Source: JBBQED01 sp038320345
GTDB lineage: Bacteria; Bacteroidota; Bacteroidia; AKYH767-A; OLB10
Length of the DNA: 64,000 bases
Assembly (NCBI GenBank): GCA_038320345.1
Contig: JBBQED010000004.1
Span: 62,001-126,000 of the forward strand
Direction of reading: 5' to 3'
Part shown: piece after piece, positions 37,829 through 45,940 of the stretch
Layout of the letters: each line of letters starts with the position of its first letter
Position numbering within the stretch: the stretch's first letter is position 1
Translations under genes and position numbers: made by a program
Notes under the pieces: generated by a model
Databases searched by the model: none
Seen by the model: only the letters and a program-made list of their open reading frames with translations
What the model was told of the DNA's origin: nothing

Positions 37829-37921
37829 ACCAAAAAATAGTAGCAAACTCTTAGTAAGAAAATAATTATAGAATCATTTTACTTTTACAAGTGCATTGCT
37901 GGATAAACAACTATTACTTCC

Positions 37922-38497
37922 ATGAAAAATAGCATCTTGAAAAAACATTTCATCTTACTTCTGTTTTTGGTGGCTTTCGGTGGAAATAGTTTTGCCCAGA
38001 AAAAAGTAGAAAACAAAATTAATCCCGATAATTTTTATACGTTCCTCGTACCCAAACAAAAAGTCTACTACTTGAGTGAAGCGGAAATTGAAATAATACT
38101 TCGCGGAGAACTAAAAGGATTAGGCATGACTCTAAAAAATTACCATTGTGATTTTTTGATTATTGGTAAGGAAAAGTCGTTCATCGATAAAGATAAACAT
38201 GGAAAAGTTATTGCATGGATAGAAGGGTATCCGGCTTTACATGGTATCTTTCTGGAAGAAGGCAAATTATCTACAAGACCAGAAATAAAATTGAATTGTC
38301 AAGTTGACACTGCAGCTTTTAAATGCAAGGAATCATTTGACCCTATAGACTTTCCTTATCTCACAATCAATCAATCCAGATATTGGTACCAACAAAAAAA
38401 TGGAAACCAACATGAAAACATTGTTTCGCGGACTGAAATAGTTGCCATATTAAGATCCGACATTAAAAAACTAGTGGAAACAGTAACAAAAAGGTAA
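37922..38497 (+). CDS. secreted protein, unknown
   Basis: 191 aa with a signal peptide (about residues 1-25, ending NSFAQ). The mature part is mixed alpha/beta with several lysine-rich segments and four cysteines (NYHCDFLII, LNCQVDTAAFKCKES). No recognised domain. It lies between another small secreted protein and the ABC-2 exporter operon. Confidence 0.6.
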   Translation: MKNSILKKHFILLLFLVAFGGNSFAQKKVENKINPDNFYTFLVPKQKVYYLSEAEIEIILRGELKGLGMTLKNYHCDFLIIGKEKSFIDKDKHGKVIAWIEGYPALHGIFLEEGKLSTRPEIKLNCQVDTAAFKCKESFDPIDFPYLTINQSRYWYQQKNGNQHENIVSRTEIVAILRSDIKKLVETVTKR

Positions 38498-38566
38498 GCT
38501 CTTCCCTCCCATTTTCATCTTCATTCGCCTTATTCTGTCAATAGCTCATAGTCTCATTCTTTACTA

Positions 38567-38574
38567 TAACTTTG
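38567..38574 (+). promoter_or_regulatory. -7 box (TAACTTTG) 4 nt before a GTG start
   Basis: Exact TAnnTTTG followed by CCCT and the GTG at 38579. It supports the GTG as the true start and suggests a leaderless message. Confidence 0.45.
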
Positions 38575-38578
38575 CCCT

Positions 38579-39343
38579 GTGGCAAATCCTATCATCTCCG
38601 TTAAAGACCTGAAAAAATCCTACGGGGACTTTCAGGCAGTAAAGGGTATCACTTTCGATGTAGCAGAGGGTGAGATTTTTGGTTTACTGGGTCCAAATGG
38701 CGCCGGCAAAACTACTACCCTTGAAATTATTGAAACCCTTCGTGATAAAACTTCCGGTCAGGTGACTGTTGCCGGATTGAATATCGATTCCCATGCAAAC
38801 GAAATTAAACAACTCATCGGCGTTCAACTTCAGGCTTCGGGATATTATCCAAGCTTGAAACTTACTGAACTTGTGGATCTTTTTGCAGGCTTGTACAATA
38901 TGCCAACAGATGCATTGGCTTTATTGAAATCAGTAGGACTCGAAGATAAAGCAGGTGCTAAGTTTAAAGAACTTAGCGGAGGACAAAAACAAAGATTTTC
39001 TATTGCAAGTACCCTCATCAATAAACCGAAAATTATCTTCCTCGATGAACCTACTACAGGGTTAGATCCTCAAGCCAGAAGAAATCTTTGGGATCTGATT
39101 CGTGATGTGCGTAAGATGGGTGCAACGGTGGTGATCACTACACATTATATGGATGAAGCAGAACAGCTTTGCGATCGTGTTGCTGTGATGGAAGGAGGAA
39201 AAGTAATCGCACTCGATTCTCCTGATGCACTCATCGATAAATTAATTGCGTCGGGATTTGAACGTAAAAAAGAAGTGAAGGCTGCTAACTTGGAAGATGT
39301 ATTTCTCTCTCTAACCGGACAGGAATGGCGCGATGATAAATAA
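38579..39343 (+). CDS. ABC-2 type transporter, ATP-binding protein
   Basis: 254 aa starting at GTG. Walker A is GPNGAGKTTT, the signature is LSGGQKQR, Walker B is IIFLDEP, and the switch region is VITTHYMDEAEQL; the last is typical of ABC-2/DrrA-type drug, antibiotic or polysaccharide exporters. C-terminal NLEDVFLSLTGQEWRDD is the usual DrrA-like end. The matching permease follows 19 nt after the stop. The substrate is unknown. Confidence 0.94.
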   Translation: MANPIISVKDLKKSYGDFQAVKGITFDVAEGEIFGLLGPNGAGKTTTLEIIETLRDKTSGQVTVAGLNIDSHANEIKQLIGVQLQASGYYPSLKLTELVDLFAGLYNMPTDALALLKSVGLEDKAGAKFKELSGGQKQRFSIASTLINKPKIIFLDEPTTGLDPQARRNLWDLIRDVRKMGATVVITTHYMDEAEQLCDRVAVMEGGKVIALDSPDALIDKLIASGFERKKEVKAANLEDVFLSLTGQEWRDDK

Positions 39344-39362
39344 TAATTAATTCAGTTTCTTT

Positions 39363-40466
39363 ATGTCAGAGATAAAGTACAATCAATATAAAGCGATGCT
39401 GGCTATTGCGAAAGCTAGTTTCCGTTCCATACTACGTAGTCCTTCCGCAGTAGTTTTTACACTCGTCTTTCCCCTCATCTTTATCATGGTATTCGGATTC
39501 CTTGGCGGGAATGGTATACGTTTAGATGTTGCCGTTTCTCCTGTTAGTGATCGGCAAAATGAAATTTTTGATACTATCGTTTATAATCCTGCTTTCAATT
39601 TAATCTTCGACATGAACCAGCAGGAACAGCAAGTGGCCTTACAAAAAGGTAAAATTGATGCAATCTTAGAAGTAAAATCTTTTCCTTCAAATTCAGGAAA
39701 AAAATATCAGGTGAACTTATACACCTCTTTATCATCCGCCGAAAAAGGTATGATCAGCAGATCGTTGTTAGAACATATAGTTGATCGTTATAATCTCCGT
39801 GCAGCTCATGTGAATGAACAAATGGCAGAGCTAAAACCACAGTTGGTTCAAGGTAGAGCATTTAAAACCATCGACTTTATCTTACCGGGTCAATTAGGAT
39901 TCTCTTTGTTAAGTTCCGGTGTATTCGGAACAGCATTTGTATTTTTTAATTTACGACAAACGCTGGTGATCAAACGTTTTTTTGCTACACCAATTCGTAA
40001 ACCTTTTATTGTGCTGGGTGAAGCCTTGAGCAGATTAGTATTTTCATTATTAGGTGCTGCATTTTTATTATTACTCGGTCATTTTGTTTTTGGATTCACA
40101 TTGATTCATGGACTAACTACTTTTCTCATGATGTTATTACTTTCCGCCATCGGACTGATTGTATTCATGGGATTTGGATTTGTAGTTTCCGGAATTGCAA
40201 AAAGTGAAAGTACGATACCTCCATTGGCAAATATTGTGACCTTACCACAATTCCTTTTATCCGGGACCTTCTTTAGTATCGATAATTTCCCAACGTGGTT
40301 GCAACCGATCTGCAAAGCATTGCCGCTTACTTACCTGAATGATGCTATGCGTAAAGTAGCTTTTGAAGGTGCTGGATTTGCCGAAATCGCTACTCCACTG
40401 CTCATTATCATTGGCTGGGGAATCCTGATTTATGCGATCGCCGTTAAGGTTTTCCGATGGGAATAA
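39363..40466 (+). CDS. ABC-2 type transporter permease
   Basis: 367 aa. One N-terminal membrane helix (residues ~25-47), a periplasmic domain of about 140 residues, then five helices, the standard ABC2_membrane_3 layout. FILPGQLGFSLLSSGVFGTA and SGTFFSIDNFPTWLQPICKA, LPLTYLNDAMRKVAFEG are characteristic of the family. It pairs with the upstream ATPase to export an unknown compound. Confidence 0.92.
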   Translation: MSEIKYNQYKAMLAIAKASFRSILRSPSAVVFTLVFPLIFIMVFGFLGGNGIRLDVAVSPVSDRQNEIFDTIVYNPAFNLIFDMNQQEQQVALQKGKIDAILEVKSFPSNSGKKYQVNLYTSLSSAEKGMISRSLLEHIVDRYNLRAAHVNEQMAELKPQLVQGRAFKTIDFILPGQLGFSLLSSGVFGTAFVFFNLRQTLVIKRFFATPIRKPFIVLGEALSRLVFSLLGAAFLLLLGHFVFGFTLIHGLTTFLMMLLLSAIGLIVFMGFGFVVSGIAKSESTIPPLANIVTLPQFLLSGTFFSIDNFPTWLQPICKALPLTYLNDAMRKVAFEGAGFAEIATPLLIIIGWGILIYAIAVKVFRWE

Positions 40467-40558
40467 AGCCATCGTAAGACCAGCTTCAAGTTCTTTTCTG
40501 TCACAACTTGTTGAAAATGCGTGTGGCTATGACTAAAGTTACCTTTCCATCTGACGCA

Positions 40559-40590
40559 TTGTCATAATTCACCTGATGGTATTAACTTTG
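40559..40590 (+). promoter_or_regulatory. promoter of the zinc-peptidase gene (TTG, 21 nt, TAACTTTG)
   Basis: TTG at 40559-40561 and an exact TAACTTTG at 40583-40590 with 21-nt spacing; the leader to the ATG at 40664 would be about 70 nt. Confidence 0.5.
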
Positions 40591-40663
40591 CGATCGCGAA
40601 TGGAATAAAACAAAAAGAACAGTTAGCCGTTCTTATCATAAAGCAACAATTTAACTTCATAAA

Positions 40664-41347
40664 ATGTTAGGGATCTATTTAATTTCAATTGTGTTTATGC
40701 TGATTGGCTGGTTAGTAAGCCGACAGTTGAAAAATAAATTTGAACAGTACTCACAAACTCCAATCAGTTCCAATCTCAGCGGACAAGATATCGCTGAACG
40801 TATGTTACATGACAATGGAATTACCGATGTAAAAGTAATTTCTGTAGAAGGCCGATTAACCGATCATTACAATCCACTCGATAGAACAGTGAACCTCAGT
40901 CATGATGTATTCTATGGTAGAAATGCCGCTGCAGCTGCAGTTGCAGCCCATGAATGTGGTCACGCTTTGCAACATGCAAAGTCCTACAAAATGCTTCAGT
41001 TAAGATCTGCATTGGTGCCAATCGTAAGCTTCGCTTCTACGTGGGTCCATTGGGTATTACTTGCAGGAATCGTATTAGTGAATACCTTCCCAAGTTTATT
41101 ACTCATCGGAATTATGCTATTTGCTTGTACCACTGTTTTTAGTTTGATTACATTGCCAGTAGAGTTCGATGCAAGTAACCGTGCATTAGTTTATCTTGAA
41201 AACAGTAAGATTGTAAGTTCACAGGAACATACATGGGCTAAAGATGCTTTATGGTGGGCTGCTATGACATACGTTGTTGCTGCTCTTTCTGCGATCGCAA
41301 CCCTGATGTATTATGTAATGATTTATATGGGCGGAAGAAGAAATTAA
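40664..41347 (+). CDS. membrane zinc metallopeptidase (YugP family)
   Basis: 227 aa. An N-terminal membrane segment is followed by DRTVNLSHDVFYGRNAAAAA and the zinc site HECGH at residues 96-100. Two or three further membrane helices follow, the last ones around residues 130-160 and 200-222. VEFDASNRALVYLE is another family block. The length and order match the neutral zinc metallopeptidase family typified by B. subtilis YugP, whose substrate is unknown. It is monocistronic with a strong terminator 20 nt downstream. Confidence 0.92.
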   Translation: MLGIYLISIVFMLIGWLVSRQLKNKFEQYSQTPISSNLSGQDIAERMLHDNGITDVKVISVEGRLTDHYNPLDRTVNLSHDVFYGRNAAAAAVAAHECGHALQHAKSYKMLQLRSALVPIVSFASTWVHWVLLAGIVLVNTFPSLLLIGIMLFACTTVFSLITLPVEFDASNRALVYLENSKIVSSQEHTWAKDALWWAAMTYVVAALSAIATLMYYVMIYMGGRRN

Positions 41348-41369
41348 TCTTCCTTCAAAAGTTTGTAAG

Positions 41370-41396
41370 AGCTCCGGATATTCCGGGGCTTTTTTT
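41370..41396 (+). terminator. Rho-independent terminator after the zinc peptidase
   Basis: Stem AGCTCCGGA pairs with TCCGGGGCT around a 3-nt loop, followed immediately by a run of seven T. Confidence 0.85.
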
Positions 41397-41506
41397 ATGC
41401 ATTGTTTTAATCCGCTGATAAAGAAACTCCTAATAGTTGACTTTCATCATATTGATCTACCTCTGACCGCTACCGGTTTTCGAACTGAAATAATTATCTT
41501 CACCGC

Positions 41507-42469
41507 ATGGACTTATCAGAAGACATCATTCAACGAATCAAAAAGTTAGAAGAAAAATACACTTCTATGGGGCAGGATCTGGTATCCTATCTCGATGGTT
41601 TACTCTATGCCGATTTCGTTACTTATTGGGATTATATCCATCTCGATACTTTACTAAGCCTTCAACATCCGAAAACTAGTTTCCCTGATGAAGAAGTTTT
41701 TATTATGTATCATCAGATCACCGAATTGTATTTCAAACTTTCCTTGCATGAATTAAAACAGGTCACTGAACATGCGTCACCTGATGCCTCGTTCATGGCA
41801 AAAAGAATTCAACGTGTTAACCGATATTTCGCCGTACTCACCAGTTCTTTTGATATAATGGTGGAAGGAATGGAGCCTGAACAATTTCAGAAATTCAGAA
41901 TGTCATTATTGCCGGCCAGCGGATTTCAATCGGCACAATACAGAAGTATTGAAATTTTTGCTACCGATTTTCTTAAATTAGTTTCTAAAGATTTCCGTGA
42001 TCAGTTTAAGGATAAAGAAAATGTTGCGATTAAGGAAATGTTTGAAAATATCTACTGGAAAGCGGGTGCTACAGAATTAGCTTCTGGTAAAAAAACATTA
42101 ACCCTGCAGCAATTCGAACTGAAATACTCCAAAGATTTAATTGAACTAGCGGAAAGTAAACGAACAACCAATCTTTGGGCTTTGTACAAAAATCTTTCTG
42201 CTGCAGATCAACAAAATCCCGACTTGATAAATGCATTACGTCAGCTAGATGTTAATGTAAATATTAATTGGCCATTGGTGCATTATAAATCTGCCGTTCG
42301 GTATTTACAACGTAATCCTGAAGATATCGCTGCTTCCGGCGGAACCAATTGGCAGAAATACCTACCTCCGCGCTTCCAGAAACGAATTTTTTATCCTGAA
42401 CTTTGGAACGAACTGGAGTTGGAAGAATGGGGAAAAGCATGGGTGGATACCATCCGACAGGGAAAATAA
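41507..42469 (+). CDS. kynA: tryptophan 2,3-dioxygenase
   Basis: 320 aa haem enzyme that opens the tryptophan indole ring to N-formylkynurenine, the first step of the kynurenine pathway; it needs oxygen. Seen: YADFVTYWDYIHLDTLLSLQ, MYHQITELYFKLSLHEL, MVEGMEPEQFQKFR, LPASGFQSAQYRSIEIF and a C-terminal WPLVHYKSAVRYL. Slightly longer than E. coli-type TDOs. Other kyn genes are not adjacent, though a RidA-like protein related to 2-aminomuconate deaminase lies at 60426-60848. A long noncoding repeat block follows. Confidence 0.95.
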   Translation: MDLSEDIIQRIKKLEEKYTSMGQDLVSYLDGLLYADFVTYWDYIHLDTLLSLQHPKTSFPDEEVFIMYHQITELYFKLSLHELKQVTEHASPDASFMAKRIQRVNRYFAVLTSSFDIMVEGMEPEQFQKFRMSLLPASGFQSAQYRSIEIFATDFLKLVSKDFRDQFKDKENVAIKEMFENIYWKAGATELASGKKTLTLQQFELKYSKDLIELAESKRTTNLWALYKNLSAADQQNPDLINALRQLDVNVNINWPLVHYKSAVRYLQRNPEDIAASGGTNWQKYLPPRFQKRIFYPELWNELELEEWGKAWVDTIRQGK

Positions 42470-42599
42470 TCTCGCTTTCTTCCAGAAGTTCCCGTACTCA
42501 ATTTGAAAATTTGGCACCTCCGAGGCAAGCTCGGAACAAGTCACGCTAATTTGAAAAATGGGGCTTACGCAAGCATTTTAATTTGTTGATTTCTATCGA

Positions 42600-43480
42600 A
42601 AACTATTTGATTCCCGATAGCGATCGAGGCTTAATTTTTTTGAAAGGAATTTTAAAAGACTTCCGTCGCAACCACGCCCATAATTGATTAAACAATAACT
42701 CAGAGATAAATCAAAAGCAATTTCAATTAAAGTATTAAGTACAATGAGTAAAGAAAGACATAGGCCTTAAACAAGCGCTTGGAATATGATTTGATTTTGA
42801 GACGAGAAAAAATGTGATGATGTTCTATATTCAAACTAAAAAAGACAAGCTTGTTTTCAGCCGGATAGGTTTGTTTAATCAATTTCGAAGTAAGAATTAA
42901 TCCACGGAGTAAGGCCTTGGTTGCGACTAGCCTTTTTCGGTTCCTTTTGGGGCAATGCCAAAAGGAACAAAACAATGATTGAAAAGCTGGCTTTTCAATC
43001 ATTTCGGAGGAAGAAATAATTTCTAAAGAATGGCCTTAGTTGCGACTAGCCTTTTTAGCTATCGCTAATTGAAAACTATTTTTTTGAAAATAACATTAGA
43101 AGACATCCGTCGCAACCCAGCCCATAATTGATTAAACAATAACTCAGAAAAAAATCAAAAGCAATTTCAATTAAAGTACTAAGCATAATAAGTAAAGATA
43201 AATCTAGGCCTTAAACAAGCGCTTGGAATATGATTTGATTTTGAGACGAGAAAAAATGTGATGATGTTCTATATTCAAACTAAAAAAGACAAGCTTGTTT
43301 TCAGCCGGGTAGGTTTGTTTAATCAATTTCGAAGTAAGAATTAGTCTCCGGAGGATGGCCTTGGTTGCGACTAGCCTTTTTCGGTTCCTTTTGGGCCAAT
43401 GCCAAAAGGAACAAAACAATGATTGAAAAGCTGGCTTTTCAATCATTTCGGAGCTCAATAAATCCCAAAGGACGACCTTG
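42600..43480. repeat. tandem 443-444-bp noncoding direct repeat with paired hairpins
   Basis: Two copies of a block recur with a 443-444-nt period. For example, the same 20-mer ACAAGCGCTTGGAATATGAT starts at 42771 and at 43215. The matched part runs from about 42640-43012 and 43084-43455, and about 240 nt of the core differ at only some seven to ten sites. A third partial end sits at 43460-43480. Each copy carries two neighbouring perfect hairpins: GTTCCTTTTGG/CCAAAAGGAAC (42940-42968; 43383-43411) and AATGATTGAAAAG/CTTTTCAATCATT (42974-43003; 43417-43446). A short motif GGCCTTGGTTGCGACTAGCC recurs near 42913, 43034 and 43355. No gene lies between 42470 and 43694. Confidence 0.85.
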
Positions 43481-43556
43481 GTTGCCCGTAATCTAGTAAC
43501 TACCTAAAATTTATGTACTGATTTTCAATCAATTGTACTTTATTAAGAAATAATTA

Positions 43557-43603
43557 TTTGGTTTATATTGTAAACTACTTCATATTTGCAAAGTCGTTTA
43601 CAA
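43557..43603 (+). promoter_or_regulatory. promoter with palindromic operator candidate upstream of the regulator operon
   Basis: TTTG at 43557-43560, 20 nt, then CATATTTG at 43581-43588 (one mismatch to TAnnTTTG). A perfect inverted repeat TTGTAAAC (43568-43575) / GTTTACAA (43596-43603), 20 nt apart, straddles the -7 box. It could be the operator of the winged-helix regulator encoded third in this operon. Confidence 0.55.
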
Positions 43604-43694
43604 AAATCAAGAACCCTGATTATCTGATCAAATAATCAGAAAACTTGAAAAGCAATCGATAAAAAAACATAAAATCTAAATTATACCTTAAAAA

Positions 43695-44354
43695 ATGAAA
43701 ACACTCTTTAAAATCCTGATGCTTTCAATGCTCATCACAATAAGCAACAAAAGCAACGCTCAACAATCTCAAGCAAGTCGTACTGAAAAATTTCTCGAGC
43801 GTTATGTAAGTACACTCGATACTGCTAAAACAGACAAAACCTGGGACAATTTAGAAAATGGGTTTGATCGTTTAGCATCAACCGAGTCAGGCAGCTGGTT
43901 AAATAATTACTACGCTTCGTTTACGCATGCAATTCAATCGACTCGCAAAAAAGAAAAGTCGTTACAGGAATACGAACTCAAACAAGCAATGATGTTTATT
44001 GTACGAGCAGATTCTATTAAACAGAACGAATCTGAAATTATTAATCTGAAAGCAATGATTACGGCGATGTCAATTAGTTTACATCCTGAAAAAGCGATGG
44101 AACTCGGACCTGAATCCACCGCATTATACAATCAAGCGAAAAATTTGAATCCAGAAAATCCACGAGTGTATCTAGGACTAGGAGAATCTGCAATGTACAC
44201 ACCAGAACAGTATGGTGGTGGAAAGAAAAAAGCTATTGAAATCCTCACTACCGCTACTGATAAATACAAGAGTTTTGTTTTACCACAAAAGGTGTGGCCT
44301 CATTGGGGTGAAGATCGTACAAAGATGTTATTGGAAAAATGTAAATCATTATAA
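43695..44354 (+). CDS. periplasmic TPR-like protein, unknown
   Basis: 219 aa with a signal peptide (MKTLFKILMLSMLITISNKS, cleaved near SNAQ). The mature part is helical with repeat-like pairs (FVRADSIKQNESEIINLKA; ALYNQAKNLNPENPRVYLGL, TPEQYGGGKKKAIEIL), resembling tetratricopeptide repeats. A function cannot be given. It is the first gene of a three-gene operon with a membrane protein and a winged-helix regulator (gaps of 21 and 20 nt). Confidence 0.75.
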   Translation: MKTLFKILMLSMLITISNKSNAQQSQASRTEKFLERYVSTLDTAKTDKTWDNLENGFDRLASTESGSWLNNYYASFTHAIQSTRKKEKSLQEYELKQAMMFIVRADSIKQNESEIINLKAMITAMSISLHPEKAMELGPESTALYNQAKNLNPENPRVYLGLGESAMYTPEQYGGGKKKAIEILTTATDKYKSFVLPQKVWPHWGEDRTKMLLEKCKSL

Positions 44355-44375
44355 TAACTAAAAATCAAATTGAAA

Positions 44376-44978
44376 ATGGAACAAGAAAAATCAATGAGCA
44401 ACGAAGAAAGTCTTCGCCTCATTCAGTCCATGATACAATCTGTAAAGAAAGATCTTGAAGACGATAGTTTCTATTATTTATTCTGGGGATGGTTAGTGTT
44501 TGCAGCAAGCATGGGACATTTCATACTGTTAAATATAGGATTTGAACATCCAGAAATAACTTGGATGCTAATGCCACTTGGAGGAATTGTTTCCGGAGTA
44601 TATGGGTACAAACAAAACAAAGAAAGAAAAGCGAAATCCTTTGCTAGTTCGTTCCTTAATTATCTTGCGCTCGCATTCGTAGTTTCTTTGTTCATCACGT
44701 TGATCTTTATGCAGAAGTTGATGCTTGCTACCTATCCCATAGTTATGACGTTGTATGCGATATTTCTTTTTGTATCGGGAGGAGTCTTACAATTCAAGCC
44801 ACTTAAAATCGGAGGAATCATCAACTGGATGCTTGCTGTAGTAGCCTTCTATGTAAGCTTCGAAATGCAACTCCTTGTGCTGGCCTCGGCAGTATTGCTC
44901 GGATATATTATCCCCGGATATCTTTTGAAGAGCAAGTATAATAAATCAATGAATCCACATTCAGCCGTTGTCTCCTGA
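44376..44978 (+). CDS. integral membrane protein, unknown
   Basis: 200 aa from the ATG at 44376 (an in-frame TTG lies at 44370). A cytoplasmic-like N-terminus (EESLRLIQSMIQSVKKDLED) is followed by about five hydrophobic segments (LFWGWLVFAASMGHFILL; MLMPLGGIVSGVYGY; YLALAFVVSLFITLIF; PIVMTLYAIFLFVSGG; LVLASAVLLGYIIPGYLL). The family is unassigned. Second gene of the operon that ends in a winged-helix regulator; small multi-pass proteins are often encoded next to such regulators. Confidence 0.8.
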   Translation: MEQEKSMSNEESLRLIQSMIQSVKKDLEDDSFYYLFWGWLVFAASMGHFILLNIGFEHPEITWMLMPLGGIVSGVYGYKQNKERKAKSFASSFLNYLALAFVVSLFITLIFMQKLMLATYPIVMTLYAIFLFVSGGVLQFKPLKIGGIINWMLAVVAFYVSFEMQLLVLASAVLLGYIIPGYLLKSKYNKSMNPHSAVVS

Positions 44979-44998
44979 TCGCTCTTAAACTAAATACC

Positions 44999-45310
44999 AT
45001 GTTTAAAGAACTCGATCCCCTCCTGCATCAGCAACTGCGCCTCTCTCTGGTGTCTATTTTGGTGAGTACTCAAGAAGCTGAATTTACTTATCTTAAAGAA
45101 AAGACTGGAGCCAGCGCGGGAAATATAAGCGTACAATTAAATAAACTTGCCGAAGCAGCGTATATCAAAATAGATAAATCCTTTCGTGATAATTATCCGC
45201 TTACTACGTGCAGCATTACACAGAAAGGACTCAAGGCTTTTGAAGATTATGTTAAGGCATTGCAAGACTACTTACAAATACCTGATAAAAACAAAAAGAC
45301 CGGCTCATAG
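44999..45310 (+). CDS. winged-helix transcriptional regulator
   Basis: 103 aa. The whole protein is a winged helix-turn-helix of the HTH_34/MarR-like kind: RLSLVSILVSTQEAEFTYLK, recognition region GASAGNISVQLNKLAEAAYI and wing KSFRDNYPLTTCSITQKGLK, ending in a dimerisation helix FEDYVKALQDYLQ. No ligand domain. It is the third gene of the operon and its likely operator is the palindrome at 43568-43603. The stop codon lies inside the terminator hairpin. A truncated second copy of its C-terminal end exists at 48362-48439. Confidence 0.9.
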   Translation: MFKELDPLLHQQLRLSLVSILVSTQEAEFTYLKEKTGASAGNISVQLNKLAEAAYIKIDKSFRDNYPLTTCSITQKGLKAFEDYVKALQDYLQIPDKNKKTGS

Positions 45311-45323
45311 CTGGTCTTTTTTT
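45293..45323 (+). terminator. terminator overlapping the regulator stop codon
   Basis: AAAAAGACCGGCT pairs with AGCTGGTCTTTTT around a CAT-containing loop (one G-T pair), followed by further T. The TAG stop at 45308-45310 is within the stem-loop. Confidence 0.85.
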
Positions 45324-45357
45324 ATTGATTCCTATCACATGGATCAAAAAATAAATT

Positions 45358-45477
45358 TTACTGCACCACCAATTTTTTTATTGCCTTAACTTCCTTGCTT
45401 TCTACTTCCAGTAAATAAATACCCGGACTTAATTTTTCCTTGAATGCAAAAGTAAATTCATGTCCATAATTAAAGAT
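45358..45477 (-). pseudogene. remnant of a T9SS type A sorting domain
   Basis: A 39-codon minus-strand frame ends in TAA at 45358 and reads like the last strand of a type A domain: FKEKLSPGIYLLEVES followed by the basic end KAIKKLVVQ. A TAG in frame lies directly upstream, so it has no start, signal or cargo. It is the leftover tail of a lost surface-protein gene. Confidence 0.75.
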
Positions 45478-45940
45478 CTATGTTATCATTCTCAAGATCA
45501 TTAAATCTGATTGAACGTGGCTGACAATTTCGACAGTTTGTAAATGTAGTAATGATATTAAAGATTTGCAATGTTGAACTGAAACGGAAGCTGGCTCTGC
45601 TGAGGAGCAACCTGCCAGGGGTAAGTTCATCCGACGGAATGGTGAAGATAAGATAGGTATCAATGGTTGAAAAACATTTTTGAAGTACTCCCCCATTACA
45701 AGGCTAACAAACTCCACGAACTCCTTCCTTAATCCATTTTACCTTTTTATATTTATCAACTATGTACTGTAGTTGGTCGGATGTATACGATATATGTAAA
45801 AGACCAAAATGGATATAATGGGTAAGTTTATTACAAGTTTGTAAAGTTCATTGATAAGTTAAAACTAGAAAATTTTTCATTTCTCTCAATTCATTATTCT
45901 CTTGCTTTGGAATAATCAAACTTGAAAGATCTCTTAATTG
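45478..45940. other. 463-nt stretch with no convincing gene
   Basis: AT-rich, between a sorting-domain remnant and the cargo gene ending at 45941. Short minus-strand frames (about 40-80 codons) are open but lack a start, signal or family resemblance. It is probably part of the same decayed patch. Confidence 0.5.

Noticed and set aside
42727..43458. Two similar minus-strand open frames within the 443-444-bp repeat
   Set aside because: They are nearly identical because the DNA is duplicated. The differences change amino acids, the frames cover perfect hairpins, and the lengths differ, so I treat them as noncoding.
45478..45717. 79-codon minus-strand frame in the decayed patch
   Set aside because: No recognisable domain, start context or signal, and it abuts a sorting-domain remnant in another frame.
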